Of a DNA stretch of 64,000 nt, positions 1 to 9,981 are shown piece after piece; the first letter of the stretch is position 1; the number at the start of each line of letters is the position of its first letter. Origin of the DNA: Novosphingobium sp. Fuku2-ISO-50. GTDB lineage: Bacteria > Pseudomonadota > Alphaproteobacteria > Sphingomonadales > Sphingomonadaceae. The notes beneath the pieces are model-generated. The model was not told the origin of the DNA. It saw only the letters and a list, made by a program, of their open reading frames with translations, and searched no databases. The DNA lies in the NCBI RefSeq assembly GCF_001519055.1, contig NZ_KQ954287.1, positions 248,001-312,000 on the forward strand, read 5' to 3'. Both the position numbers and the translations under genes were made by a program.

Positions 1-1558
1 CGATCGACAGGAACCACACCCCCATCATCAATCCGACGATCCGCGCCAGCGACAGCTTGGTAATCATGCTGAGCCCGACCGGCGAAATGCACAATTCGGC
101 AATCGTATGAATGAGGTAGAGCCCCGCCAGCCACCACACCGAAACCTTGAACGCGCCGTTCGCAAACCCGGTGCCCCAGACGAGGAACAGGAAGCCCGCC
201 CCGACGCCGGCCAGCGCCAGTCCGAATTTCACCGGCGTCGAAGGTTCACGCCCGCGCCGACCGAGCGCGGTCCACAACACCGACATCAGCGGCGCCAGCG
301 TGACGATGAAAAAGGCGTTGAAAAACTGCGTCTGCGCCGCGGAAATGCTGAACAGGCCCAGGACATGCAGGTCGGCATTGCGATCCGCAAACAGCGTCAG
401 CGAGCTGCCCGCCTGTTCAAACAGCGTCCAGAATACGGTGTTGAACGTGATCAGCACCATCGCCGCGATCATCATCTGAAATTCTTCGCGGCTGCCGCTG
501 GCCCAGGCATAGCCCAGGATCACCGGCACCGCGACGATGAACGTCCCGAACAACAGCTTGCCCATCACCGGAAGCGCCAGGACGTAGCCCACGACTCCCG
601 CGCCCGGCGCGGCCGGGGCCGCGCTCATCAGATTTTGAAACAACAGCATGACCAGCGGAACCGCAATCAGCGCGCCGATGAAGATCAGCGGCGCGCGGTC
701 TTTCGCCAGATCCGCAGGGGGATTGCCGAATGCGGCCAGCCGCCCGCCATCAAACTGGATCAGCGCCCACGAGATCAGCATGCCGATCGCCGCGAGCATG
801 AAACCGGCCCACCAGCCGATTACATCGGCCAGCAGCGGGCACAGCGTCTGCGACAACAGCGCGCCAAGATTGATCCCCATGTAGAAAATGGTGAACCCGG
901 CATCCTTGCGCGTATCACCGGGGCCATAGAGTTCCCCGACCATGGTCGAGATGTTCGGTTTGAAAAAGCCGTTGCCGATGGTGATCAACGCGATCGCCAG
1001 CAGGATCATCACAGTGACCCAGGGCGCCCGATCGCCCCCGGACTGGAACTGGTCGGCCGCGACATGGCGCGCGACATGGCCATCGGGCGCGACCAGCGAA
1101 ATCGTGCCGTCGGCTTCGCCGTGAATCTGCAGCTTTTGCCGATCGATCAGGACATAGCGCGCCTCGTGCCCGCTCGACGTCGGGCGATCGACCACATGTT
1201 CCTGCACCACGTCATGCCGCACACCGTCGATCTTGGCCCAGGGTTGCGCCGCATCGCCGCCGAAACAGAGTACGAAATAGCCCGCAGCCATGACCAGCGC
1301 GCCGAATTTGACCGAGCGCTTCGCACCGAGATAGCGATCGGCCAACAGCCCCCCGACCAGCGGAGTCAGATAGACCATCGCGGTAAAGCCGCCATAGATG
1401 CCGTTGGTGGTGCGGTCGCTGAACAGGAAGTGCTTGGTCAGGTATAACGTCAGCAGCGCCCGCATGCCGTAATAGCCGAACCTCTCCCACATTTCCGTGG
1501 TGAACAGGCGGGCGAGCTGGCGCGGATGGCCGAACCATACGGGATTGGCAGTGGTCAA
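1..1558 (-). CDS. POT/PTR2-family proton-coupled oligopeptide transporter (C-terminus beyond the left edge)
   Basis: Inner-membrane symporter importing di- and tripeptides with protons. The N-terminus carries the family signature (FTTEMWERFGYYGMRALLTL), followed by hydrophobic helices, GNGFFKPNIS in the fourth helix region and ELCISPVGLSM near the left edge, all typical of POT proteins. The frame opens just after an in-frame stop and has no upstream ATG, so translation most likely begins at the TTG at 1558-1556; the first in-frame ATG lies inside the conserved signature and would delete part of it. Between helices 3 and 4 is a hydrophilic insert of about 70 residues (about 1030-1260) rich in charged residues, absent from short bacterial homologues and probably periplasmic. 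About 519 codons are present and the stop is outside the window. Family certain; peptide specificity unknown. Confidence 0.9.
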   Translation of the reverse strand, partial: MTTANPVWFGHPRQLARLFTTEMWERFGYYGMRALLTLYLTKHFLFSDRTTNGIYGGFTAMVYLTPLVGGLLADRYLGAKRSVKFGALVMAAGYFVLCFGGDAAQPWAKIDGVRHDVVQEHVVDRPTSSGHEARYVLIDRQKLQIHGEADGTISLVAPDGHVARHVAADQFQSGGDRAPWVTVMILLAIALITIGNGFFKPNISTMVGELYGPGDTRKDAGFTIFYMGINLGALLSQTLCPLLADVIGWWAGFMLAAIGMLISWALIQFDGGRLAAFGNPPADLAKDRAPLIFIGALIAVPLVMLLFQNLMSAAPAAPGAGVVGYVLALPVMGKLLFGTFIVAVPVILGYAWASGSREEFQMMIAAMVLITFNTVFWTLFEQAGSSLTLFADRNADLHVLGLFSISAAQTQFFNAFFIVTLAPLMSVLWTALGRRGREPSTPVKFGLALAGVGAGFLFLVWGTGFANGAFKVSVWWLAGLYLIHTIAELCISPVGLSMITKLSLARIVGLMMGVWFLSI

Positions 1559-1964
1559 GGCCGAACTCTCATTTCAGGACTCTCGCTTCAGGGCTCTCCG
1601 CATCCGGCCTCGCGGCATTCGCCTTGTCCGGATCGGGCAAGCGATCACTTCTAGCGACCGGCTCCGCCTGGTCAAAGGGCAAAGTGCGAGAGCCTCCGGC
1701 GTGCTCAATTCGTCGATCCTGCAGGCATCCGACCTCAAATTTGTCACATATTGGGGCATTCTGCTTGAAACTCGCGTAAAACAGCGCATTTCAGACGTTC
1801 GATAGATTGTCTGAGAGCGCATGCTCTGGCAAAACAGATGCGTATGGCGAAGTGGGGTCGCCGTACACACGATGGACAGGAACGACCCGGTCGGATCCTG
1901 GGCCTCGAAATGGGGCATGAATGAAATGGGGGATGTCGTTGACATCCGGTGGAGGGATTTACGG
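1559..1964. other. Intergenic region between the peptide transporter and ihfB
   Basis: A 406-bp divergent spacer. It must hold promoters for the transporter (minus) and ihfB (plus), but no convincing sigma70-like pair stands out. A short inverted repeat, CAGAC/GTCTG, lies at about 1794-1815. Open frames crossing the region have no codon-usage or homology support. Confidence 0.5.
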
Positions 1965-2252
1965 ATGATCAGGTCCGAATTGTTGCAATCGTTGGCCAAG
2001 GAAAGCCCCGATATGCGCGGCGAGGAAATCGAACGCGTGGTCGAAGTGTTCTTCGATGAGATCGGCAAGCGCCTGGCAGAGGGCGGCCGGGTCGAATTGC
2101 GCGGTTTTGGCGCATTTTCGACTCGCGAGCGAGAGCCGCGCAAGGGCCGAAACCCGCGCACCGGTGAAACCGTCGATGTACCAGGAAAGCGAGTGCCTTA
2201 TTTCAAGCCGGGCAAGGAAATGCGCCTGCGTCTGAACGCCGACGGCGAATAA
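1965..2252 (+). CDS. ihfB: Integration host factor subunit beta
   Basis: Encodes a 95-residue HU/IHF-family DNA-bending protein that pairs with IHF-alpha. The protein begins MIRSELLQSLAKE, has the strand segment GGRVELRGFGAFSTRERE and the DNA-intercalating arm GRNPRTGETVDVPGKRVPYF, then a C-terminal helix with FKPGKEMR. The start at 1965 is preferred over longer upstream frames because GGAGGG lies about 10 bases upstream and it matches the exact family N-terminus; the in-frame extension (from 1821) looks non-coding. A stem-loop follows the stop, suggesting a monocistronic unit. The arm sequence and length fit IHF-beta rather than HU. Confidence 0.95.
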   Translation: MIRSELLQSLAKESPDMRGEEIERVVEVFFDEIGKRLAEGGRVELRGFGAFSTREREPRKGRNPRTGETVDVPGKRVPYFKPGKEMRLRLNADGE

Positions 2253-2280
2253 CCGCCCGCCGCAAGGCAAAGGCCGGACA

Positions 2281-2319
2281 AACGCCGGTCACTGCATGCA
2301 CGCAGTGGCCGGCGTTTTG
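2281..2319 (+). terminator. Intrinsic terminator after ihfB
   Basis: A 15-bp stem (AACGCCGGTCACTGC paired with GCAGTGGCCGGCGTT, one G-T wobble) around a six-base loop, followed by TTGT. It lies 28 bases after the ihfB stop. Confidence 0.8.
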
Positions 2320-2410
2320 TCATGCGCGGCGCTTGCGGCGAGAAGAACGGCTACCGCTTCCCGACTCGATACAATGCATCCCGGCGCAATCACGAGTCTT
2401 TCAGGCAACA

Positions 2411-2439
2411 AAAAAGGGGGCGCCGGGCGCCCCCTTTTT
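2411..2439 (-). terminator. Intrinsic terminator after the two-haem cytochrome gene
   Basis: A perfect 13-bp stem (AAAAAGGGGGCGC paired with GCGCCCCCTTTTT) with a three-base loop. Read on the minus strand it ends in a T-rich run, as expected 28 bases beyond the stop of the cytochrome gene. It may also act in the other direction as a backup terminator for ihfB. Confidence 0.85.
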
Positions 2440-2466
2440 CCATGTCTTGCGAAAAGGCGAAGCGGC

Positions 2467-3390
2467 TTACTTTGCCGCGCCAAGCGTGAGCTTGCCGCCC
2501 TTCGAATTGAGATAGGCGATCACATCGGCGCGCTGCTTGGCGTCGGTGAGACCGGCAAAGGTCATCTTGGTGCCGCTGGCAAAGGCCGCCGGCCCCGTCA
2601 GCCACTGGTCGAGCGTTGCCGCATCCCAGTTGCCCTTGTGCGCCTTGAGCCCGTCGGAGAAGGCAAAGCCGCCACGGCCTTCGCCGATCGCATCGCCGGC
2701 AATGCCATAGAGGTTGGGCCCGATGCCGTTGGCACCGCCCTGATCGATGGTGTGGCAGGCCTTGCACTTGGCAAAGACCTTTTCGCCCGAAGCCGCATCG
2801 CCGACCACCGCAGCGGCAGGCGCCGCAGCACCGGCAGCCGGCGCTGCACCCGCCGCGACAGGCGCGGGCAACGGCAGGTTCGACCCCTTGGAATTGAGGT
2901 AAAGGATGACGTTGGCACGATCTTCGGGGCTGGCGAGGCCGGCAAACGACATTTTGGTGCCGTCGGCAAACTTCTTGGGATTGGTCAGCCACTGGTCAAG
3001 CGAGTCGAAATCCCACTTGGCCGCCTTGGCCTTCAGCACATCCGAAAAGGCAAAGCCGCCACGGCCCTGCCCGATGGTGTCGCCGACGACAGCCCACAGA
3101 TTGGGACCGATGCCATTGGCAGCGCCCTGATCGATCGTGTGGCAAGCCTTGCACTTGGCGAAAATCGCCTCGCCCTTGGCTGCGTCTGCCTTGGCCAGGC
3201 GATTGGCGATCGGCGCTACCGCCGCAGCGCCACCGGCGCCCGCGTCGGCACCGGCAATAGCGTAGCCCATGGTTTCTGGTGGTTCGGGCTTGTCTGCCAG
3301 GAAGTAGTGGCTCGACAGGCTGGACAACCCGAGAGCCACGATACCGCCAAACAAAGTCCAACCGGCGATGGTATTGAAACGGTTGCTCAT
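2467..3390 (-). CDS. Membrane-anchored tandem (two-haem) cytochrome c
   Basis: A 307-residue c-type cytochrome with an N-terminal uncleaved membrane helix (about residues 8-30) and two class I cytochrome domains in tandem, joined by an Ala/Pro-rich linker (about 175-200). Each domain has CKACH for covalent haem attachment, followed by the same TIDQG(A/G)ANGIGPNL stretch, and a distal methionine (TKMSFAGL and TKMTFAGL) as probable sixth ligand. The domains are so alike that recent internal duplication is likely. It probably shuttles electrons between the bc1 complex and a terminal oxidase while tethered to the membrane, like CycM-type cytochromes. The gene is apparently alone, with its own terminator. 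Confidence 0.92.
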   Translation of the reverse strand: MSNRFNTIAGWTLFGGIVALGLSSLSSHYFLADKPEPPETMGYAIAGADAGAGGAAAVAPIANRLAKADAAKGEAIFAKCKACHTIDQGAANGIGPNLWAVVGDTIGQGRGGFAFSDVLKAKAAKWDFDSLDQWLTNPKKFADGTKMSFAGLASPEDRANVILYLNSKGSNLPLPAPVAAGAAPAAGAAAPAAAVVGDAASGEKVFAKCKACHTIDQGGANGIGPNLYGIAGDAIGEGRGGFAFSDGLKAHKGNWDAATLDQWLTGPAAFASGTKMTFAGLTDAKQRADVIAYLNSKGGKLTLGAAK

Positions 3391-3544
3391 GCCTTTCCCC
3401 GTATTCCCTTAGCGTGTCGCGCCGATTTCCTGCCGATCACCACCCGTATTTTTCAAGTCGCTCTAGTCATCGCCCCGCCCCGGCGCAAGCCCGATTGCGC
3501 ACCTGTAACCACCCTAATGCGTATCCGGGGTTTCGCAGGCGGCG

Positions 3545-3576
3545 CGGGATCGAACCAAACCGGCTTGTCGATCCCG
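3545..3576 (+). promoter_or_regulatory. Inverted repeat in the pheA leader
   Basis: CGGGATCGA at 3545-3553 pairs with TCGATCCCG at 3568-3576, leaving a 14-base loop; the repeat ends 26 bases before the pheA start. It could be an operator or a leader hairpin that affects ribosome access. No phenylalanine-rich leader peptide is present, so classical attenuation is not supported. Confidence 0.35.
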
Positions 3577-3602
3577 CCCGGCACGCCTAATCGGCTCTGG
3601 CC

Positions 3603-4493
3603 ATGGCCAGTTATCCCAAACCCGCGCTCGCCCTTGTCGAAGCGATGACCGCCGCTGCGGCGGCAGATCCCGCGCGCGCCGTCGCGTTTCAGGGCGCGCC
3701 CGGCGCCAATTCGCATCGCGCCGCGACCGAGGCGGTGCCCGACGGGCTGCCCCTGCCCTGTTTCAGTTTCGAAGACGCGCTCGACGCGGTGCGTGACGGG
3801 CGCGCGGCCAGCGCGATCATCCCGATCGAAAACTCGCAGCACGGGCGCGTGGCCGACATCCATTTCCTGCTGCCCGAATCCGGCCTGTCGATCGTCGGCG
3901 AACACTTTCTCGACATCCATGCCTGCCTGATGGGGCTGGGCAAAGGGCCGTTTGCCGCCGCCTACAGCCATCCCCAGGCGCTCGGTCAGTCGCGCCACTA
4001 TTTGCGCGACAAGGGCATCGTGCCGCTCAGCCATGCCGATACCGCAGGGGCCGCCGCCTATGTCGCCGAACTGGGCGATCCGACGATCGCCGCGCTGGCG
4101 CCGAAAATCGCCGCCGAGCTTTACGGGCTCGACGTGGTCGAGGAAAATGTCGAGGACGCGCACGACAACACCACGCGCTTTGTCCGTCTGGCGCGAAAGC
4201 CGCTCGATCCGGAAACGATCACCGGCCCGGCGATCACCACGTTCATTTTCGAAGTGCGCAATATTCCCGGCGCGCTGTACAAGGCGCTCGGCGGATTTGC
4301 CACCAACGGCATCAACATGACCAAGCTGGAAAGCTATCAAAAAGGCGCCAGCTTTGCCGCGACGACGTTCTTTTGCGACGTGGTGGGCAAGCCGGGGGAT
4401 ACGCCGCTTAACCGCGCGCTCGAAGAGCTGGCCTTTTTCTGCAACAACTTGCGCATTCTCGGGACATATCCGCTCGCACGCGAGCGCGACTAG
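3603..4493 (+). CDS. pheA: Prephenate dehydratase
   Basis: Cytosolic enzyme converting prephenate to phenylpyruvate, the committed step to phenylalanine. The 296-residue protein has the dehydratase domain from about residue 27 (VAFQGAPGANSHRA), a middle segment IIPIENSQHGRV, and the catalytic-Thr motif NTTRFVRL near residue 190. The C-terminal ACT domain (TTFIFEVRNIPGALYKAL, then LESY) is the allosteric phenylalanine site. There is no chorismate mutase domain, so this is the stand-alone type common in alphaproteobacteria. No clear ribosome-binding site is visible before ATG 3603, but it is the start that fits the family. The next gene starts 39 bases downstream and belongs to a different functional unit. 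Confidence 0.95.
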   Translation: MASYPKPALALVEAMTAAAAADPARAVAFQGAPGANSHRAATEAVPDGLPLPCFSFEDALDAVRDGRAASAIIPIENSQHGRVADIHFLLPESGLSIVGEHFLDIHACLMGLGKGPFAAAYSHPQALGQSRHYLRDKGIVPLSHADTAGAAAYVAELGDPTIAALAPKIAAELYGLDVVEENVEDAHDNTTRFVRLARKPLDPETITGPAITTFIFEVRNIPGALYKALGGFATNGINMTKLESYQKGASFAATTFFCDVVGKPGDTPLNRALEELAFFCNNLRILGTYPLARERD

Positions 4494-4531
4494 GTTCCAA
4501 TCGCTTGCCGCCGCGCCGGTGACATGCCAGC

Positions 4532-5197
4532 ATGACCGGCGTGACCACCCCTGCCCTTTTACCTCACGGCCACATGCCCACCACCGGCGCGGGCGAGGCA
4601 GCATGGGCGCAGGCGCGGGCGATGGGCGACATCCAGTTTGCTCCGCTCGATCCCGTCGTCACCCCGCCGGCCCAGGATCCGCCGTGGCTGCGCCCTTTTC
4701 TGGACTGGCTGGCGGCGCACTTTGCCCCGATCGGTCATTGGCTGGTGGTCCATGCGCGCGCCATGGAGATCGGCGCGGCGGCTCTGGCGGCGCTGGCGCT
4801 GTGCTGGTTTGCATGGCGATTGCTGCGCGACCGCCGCCGACGCCCCCGGCGCGCCGCAGCCGATGCGCCATGGGCACCCGATGCCGTACATGCGAGCGCG
4901 CTGCTCGCCGATGCCGATGCCCTGGCCGCTGCGGGGCGCTTTGACGAAGCGGTACACTTGTTGCTGCGGCGCAGTTTCGACGACATCGCCGCCGCCCGCC
5001 CCGACTGGCTGACCCCGGCGAGTACCGCGCGCGAAATTGCGCGCATCGCCGCGCTGCCCGCTGCGGCGCGCGCCGCCTTTGCCGTGATCGCCGGAGAAGT
5101 CGAACGCAGCCGCTATGCGCTGCACAGGCTCGGCGCGCCCGACTGGAGCCGTGCGCGCGCTGCCTATGCCGCCTTTGCCGTGCCGGGCGCGGCATGA
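4532..5197 (+). CDS. DUF4129-like membrane protein
   Basis: A 221-residue protein opening a six-gene operon. It has a Pro-rich N-terminal region, one clear transmembrane segment (about residues 85-108), an Arg-rich cytoplasmic anchor (RDRRRRPRR) and a helical C-terminal region containing FDEAVHLLLRRSF, the type of segment found in DUF4129 proteins. Its position directly before a DUF4350-like protein, a MoxR ATPase and a DUF58 protein is the usual context of DUF4129. The next gene starts within its stop codon (ATGA), so translation is coupled. Molecular role unknown; probably a membrane adaptor of the MoxR system. Confidence 0.7.
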   Translation: MTGVTTPALLPHGHMPTTGAGEAAWAQARAMGDIQFAPLDPVVTPPAQDPPWLRPFLDWLAAHFAPIGHWLVVHARAMEIGAAALAALALCWFAWRLLRDRRRRPRRAAADAPWAPDAVHASALLADADALAAAGRFDEAVHLLLRRSFDDIAAARPDWLTPASTAREIARIAALPAAARAAFAVIAGEVERSRYALHRLGAPDWSRARAAYAAFAVPGAA

Positions 5198-6569
5198 GCG
5201 GGGCGCGCAATCCGGCGGCATTCGGCCCGCGCGGCACGTTTGCGATGGTCGCCGCAGGGTTTGTCTCGTTCATCATCCTGCTCGCCTGGATCGGCACGGG
5301 CATGCCCGCCGGCAACGACGGCGGTGCGCATGGTCTGGGCAAAGGCATTGCCGGCTATGCCGCGCTCGCCGCAATGCTGTCCGCCGATGACCACCGGGTC
5401 GAATTCAACCGCGTGCCGCGTCAGATCGGCGGCCGCGAACTGCGCATCCTGACCCCGCTGGCCGATGCCGATGCCAAGGAGATCGCTGCCCAAATCCATT
5501 CGCGCCGCATGGCGATGGGGCCAACGATTCTGGTCTTGCCGAAATGGGTGACCATGCCGTTGCAAACCGATCCGCGCGTGCCGCAGAGCGCGCCGGGCAA
5601 AGCGTGGTCGCACCTCTTCGGCCCGCCGCGCGCGCCAACCGGGTGGACCACGATCCTGGACAGGCAATTCCCGCACTGGAACGGTTTTCTCGACCGGGTC
5701 GGGGTTCATCTGGGCCATCCCAAGGGCCCCGCCGCGCAGGGCTGGCGCACTGCCGACGGCGCATTCGGCCCTTTGCCCGACGATCATGTCGTGCTGTCGG
5801 GCGGTGGCTTCGATGATGACGATCACCCGCTGGTGCCCTTGGTGCGCAGCGGCGACGGGCGCATTCTGGCCGGGTATTTCGCCGATGGCGGCGCCTATCC
5901 GACGCTCGATGCCATGGCCGGGATCGCGCCGACGGGCGACAATACCACGACGCAGCCGCTGGTGATCGTGTTCGAGCCCGACTTGCTCGACAATCGCGGT
6001 CTGGCCGACAAGGCCACCGGGCTGCTGGCGCGGCGGTTGGTGCTGGCTGCGGCAGGCAACGATCAGCGGCGCATCGTGTTCGACGTGTCGCTGGCCGGGC
6101 TCGGCACGTCGCGCAACTTGCTGACATTGGCCTTCATGCCGCCGTTCCTTGCGGCAACGATCTGCCTTTTGCTGGCCATGGCGGGGTCGATCTGGCGCGG
6201 ATTTGCGCGGTTTGGCCCCGCGCATGCCGGATCACCGGCGGATCGCGTGGGCCGGATTGCACTGGTCGAGGGCGGGGCGGCGCTCTTGCTGCGCGCCCGG
6301 CGCCATCACCTGATCGCGCAGCCTTATGCCGAGGCCGCACGCGAACGGCTGATCGTGGCGCTCGGCCTGCCCCGGCGCCGTCCGGCGGGCGAAACCGATG
6401 CCGCGATCGAGCGGATCCAGCGCGCTGTCGCGCCCGATACCGTGCCCTTCGGCGAAGCGGCGGCGCGGCTCGGCGCGGCGCGCGGCCCCGGCGCCATCGC
6501 GACACACGCCGCCGAATTGCATACCATCGAAGCGGCACTTGCCCATATCAACCGGACATCGGGGACATC

Positions 6570-6573
<4 letters not shown>
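5194..6573 (+). CDS. DUF4350-like membrane protein of the MoxR operon
   Basis: A 459-residue protein with an N-terminal membrane helix (about residues 12-35), a large extracytoplasmic domain (about 40-300) and a second helix ([21 protein letters not shown], about residues 308-328), followed by a cytoplasmic tail of about 120 residues. The layout matches DUF4350-type proteins in MoxR/DUF58 operons. It overlaps the preceding gene and the moxR gene by four bases each (ATGA). Function unknown; position and topology suggest it senses or scaffolds at the periplasmic face for the AAA ATPase. Confidence 0.65.
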
Positions 6574-7526
<953 letters not shown>

Positions 7527-7528
7527 TC

Positions 7529-8875
7529 ATGGCCGCCGCGCCGTCCATCAATCTGGCCGGGCTGACGCCCTCGGCGCGGGCGATCCGGCTGCTCGTGGGG
7601 CTGGCGCTGGTCTCGCTGATGATCGGGGCGCTGGCGCCGGGGGCCTGGACCGTGGCTCCGGCGGCGGGCGGCGCGCTTATGCTGCTGGTGTTGCTCGACG
7701 GGTTTCTCGCCGGGGGATTGGTCGCGTTCGACGTGGTGGCGCCCGCCGACGGCGAAGTCGGCGAGCCCTTGCCGATCCGCATCGAGGCACGGCTGGCGCG
7801 CGATGGCGGCTGGACCCGGCCGAGCGCGGCGCTGGCCACCGACGTGCGGCTGGCCGATGGCGGGCGAGTCGATATTGCGCTCGATCCGGCGGGCGAAGGG
7901 CACTGGCGCGGCACCGGAACGCCGTCTCCGGCGCGGCGCGGCACCGGGCAGATCGCGCGCGGCTGGCTGCGCTGGCAGGGGCCGCTGGGCCTGGCGCATC
8001 GGCAAGTCGCGCGCACGATCGCCGCCGACGTGCGCGTCTGGCCCAATCTTGCCCCGGCGCGCGGCAAGGCCTTGCAGATCTTTTTGCGCGATGCCGGGTT
8101 TGGGCGGATCGCGCGGGCGATACGCGGCGACGGCAGCGAGTTCGAAGCGCTGACCGAATATCAGCCGGGGATGGATCGCCGCCGCATCGACTGGAAATCC
8201 TCCGCCCGCCATGCCCGGCTGACCGCGCGCGAATACGAAATCGAGCGCAACAACCAGATCGTGTTTGCCTTCGATTGCGGGCAGGCGATGTGCGAACCGA
8301 TCGGCGGCCTGGCGCGCATCGACCGCGCCGTGACCGCCGCGCTGACCACGGCATGGGTCGCGCTCAAGGCCGAAGACCGCGTCGCGCTGTTCGGCTTTGC
8401 CGCAAGGCCTTTGGTGATGAGCCCGTTCGTGACCTCGCCGCATCAGTTCCGCCGCCTCGCCGAAGCCGCCGCCGCGCTCGATTACCGGCACGAAGATGCC
8501 AATTTCACTTTGGCCATGGCGACTTTGGCGACCCGGTTGCAACGCCGCTCGCTGATCGTCGTCTTTGCCGATTTCACCGACCCGACCGGCGCCGAGCTGA
8601 TGATCGAAATGTGCGCGCGACTGGTCGAGCGGCACCGCGTACTGTTCGTGGTCATGCGCGATGAAGATCTCGACCAATTGGCCGGGGCCGATGTGGCAAC
8701 GCCCGGCGACGTCGCGCGCGCGGTCGTGGCGCAAGGCCTGATCCGTCAGCGCGCGCTCGTGCTGACGCGATTGCGCCAGGCCGGGATTCGCGTGGTCGAG
8801 GCGCCGTGGGAAACGATCGGCACGCGCCTGCTCGAAACCTATCTGGCAATCAAGCGCGAGGGCAGCATCGGATGA
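7529..8875 (+). CDS. DUF58 domain protein, MoxR partner
   Basis: A 448-residue protein with two adjacent N-terminal transmembrane helices (about residues 15-65), an extracytoplasmic/beta-rich segment, then the DUF58 core LTEYQPGMDRRRIDWKSSAR and a VWA-like fold beginning IVFAFDCGQAM. The DUF58 core contains the conserved D-RRIDW-SAR signature. It follows moxR by two bases and overlaps the next gene by four. DUF58 proteins are the standard partner of MoxR ATPases. Confidence 0.88.
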   Translation: MAAAPSINLAGLTPSARAIRLLVGLALVSLMIGALAPGAWTVAPAAGGALMLLVLLDGFLAGGLVAFDVVAPADGEVGEPLPIRIEARLARDGGWTRPSAALATDVRLADGGRVDIALDPAGEGHWRGTGTPSPARRGTGQIARGWLRWQGPLGLAHRQVARTIAADVRVWPNLAPARGKALQIFLRDAGFGRIARAIRGDGSEFEALTEYQPGMDRRRIDWKSSARHARLTAREYEIERNNQIVFAFDCGQAMCEPIGGLARIDRAVTAALTTAWVALKAEDRVALFGFAARPLVMSPFVTSPHQFRRLAEAAAALDYRHEDANFTLAMATLATRLQRRSLIVVFADFTDPTGAELMIEMCARLVERHRVLFVVMRDEDLDQLAGADVATPGDVARAVVAQGLIRQRALVLTRLRQAGIRVVEAPWETIGTRLLETYLAIKREGSIG

Positions 8876-9981
8876 GCACAAGCGCATTCGGACGGCTGGG
8901 CATCGGACGGCTGGGCATCGGAGGGCTGGGCGAAACGCTCGGCGGACTGTTTTCCCGAAAGCAGGGCGCGGCGATCGCCGCCGCCGAGGCCGCAGCGCTG
9001 CGTTCGGATCGGTTCCGGCTTGAACGCGAGGGAGACTGGCGGCGGCTGGAACACATCGTTTCGCGGATCGAGGCGGGGCGCATCGGCGGCTTGTCCGATG
9101 AAGACCTGGTGGCGCTGCCCGCGCTCTATCGCATGATGGTATCGAGCCTGTCGGTCGCGCGTGAAACCACGCTCGATGCCGCGACGCTCGGCTATCTCGA
9201 AGGGCTGGCCCAACGCGCGTGGTTTGTCGTGCATGGCCCGGAACTGGGCTTTCGCGGCTGGTTCCTGCGCTTTTTCGGCGGCGGATGGAGCGCGGCAGTG
9301 CGCGCGATGGGGCCCGACATCCTGATCGCGCTGACAGTGATGATCGCCGGGACGGTGATCGGCTGGCTGCTCGTCGCGGGCAATCCCGACTGGTTCTATA
9401 CGCTGATGCCGCCGCAGGCGGGCGATACGCGCCTGCCCGGCGCCAGCCGCGCCGTGCTTCACGCAACGCTGTTCGGCAAAACCGCACAAACCGGGCTATC
9501 GGTCTTTGCCGCCCAACTGTTCAGCAACAATGCCGGGGTTTCGATCCTGTGCTTTGCGCTGGGATTTGCCTTTGGCGTGCCGCCGATCCTGCTGCTGGTT
9601 CATAACACCGGGCAACTGGGCGCGCTGCTGTGGCTCTATCACGGGCAGGGGCTGACGCTCGATCTGATCGGCTGGCTGTCGGTTCATGGCACGACCGAGC
9701 TGTTCGCGATCCTGCTCGCCGGGGGCGCGGGCATTCATATCGGCCGGGCGATGGCCTTTCCGGGGACGCGCGCGATCCTCGATGCCGCTGCCGAGGCCGG
9801 ACGCCGCGCCGCAACGGTGATGACCGGCGTTGTCCTGATGCTGGTGGTCGCCGCGCTGCTCGAAGGCTTTGCGCGGCAATTGATCGATGCGACCGTGCCC
9901 CGGCTGGCGCTGGGGCTGGCCATGCTCGGCTGGTGGCTGACTTATTTCTTCGCCTATCGCGGTCTGGTCGGAAAGCGCTGA
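8872..9981 (+). CDS. SpoIIM-like multi-pass membrane protein
   Basis: A 369-residue protein of the stage II sporulation protein M superfamily. After a cytoplasmic N-terminal half come about five to six hydrophobic helices in the C-terminal 220 residues, with a region around FAFGVPPILLLVHNTGQLGA and HGTTELFAILLAGGAGIHIG typical of the family. The ATG at 8872 overlaps the DUF58 stop and gives the expected coupled start; a longer upstream frame exists but lies within the DUF58 gene. The first 20 residues contain a repeated Gly-Arg-Leu-Gly-Ile unit encoded by a 15-bp tandem repeat. The organism is not a sporulator by context; such proteins are common in MoxR operons. Confidence 0.82.
   Translation: MSTSAFGRLGIGRLGIGGLGETLGGLFSRKQGAAIAAAEAAALRSDRFRLEREGDWRRLEHIVSRIEAGRIGGLSDEDLVALPALYRMMVSSLSVARETTLDAATLGYLEGLAQRAWFVVHGPELGFRGWFLRFFGGGWSAAVRAMGPDILIALTVMIAGTVIGWLLVAGNPDWFYTLMPPQAGDTRLPGASRAVLHATLFGKTAQTGLSVFAAQLFSNNAGVSILCFALGFAFGVPPILLLVHNTGQLGALLWLYHGQGLTLDLIGWLSVHGTTELFAILLAGGAGIHIGRAMAFPGTRAILDAAAEAGRRAATVMTGVVLMLVVAALLEGFARQLIDATVPRLALGLAMLGWWLTYFFAYRGLVGKR
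8890..8934 (+). repeat. 15-bp tandem repeat in the SpoIIM-like gene
   Basis: GGACGGCTGGGCATC occurs twice in perfect tandem (8890-8904, 8905-8919) and a third, diverged copy follows (8920-8934). The unit is five codons, so copy-number change would keep the frame and only lengthen or shorten the N-terminal tail. Confidence 0.9.

Noticed and set aside
3391-3602. Phenylalanine attenuator before pheA
   Set aside because: The short frame in the leader has no Phe run and only one hairpin is present.
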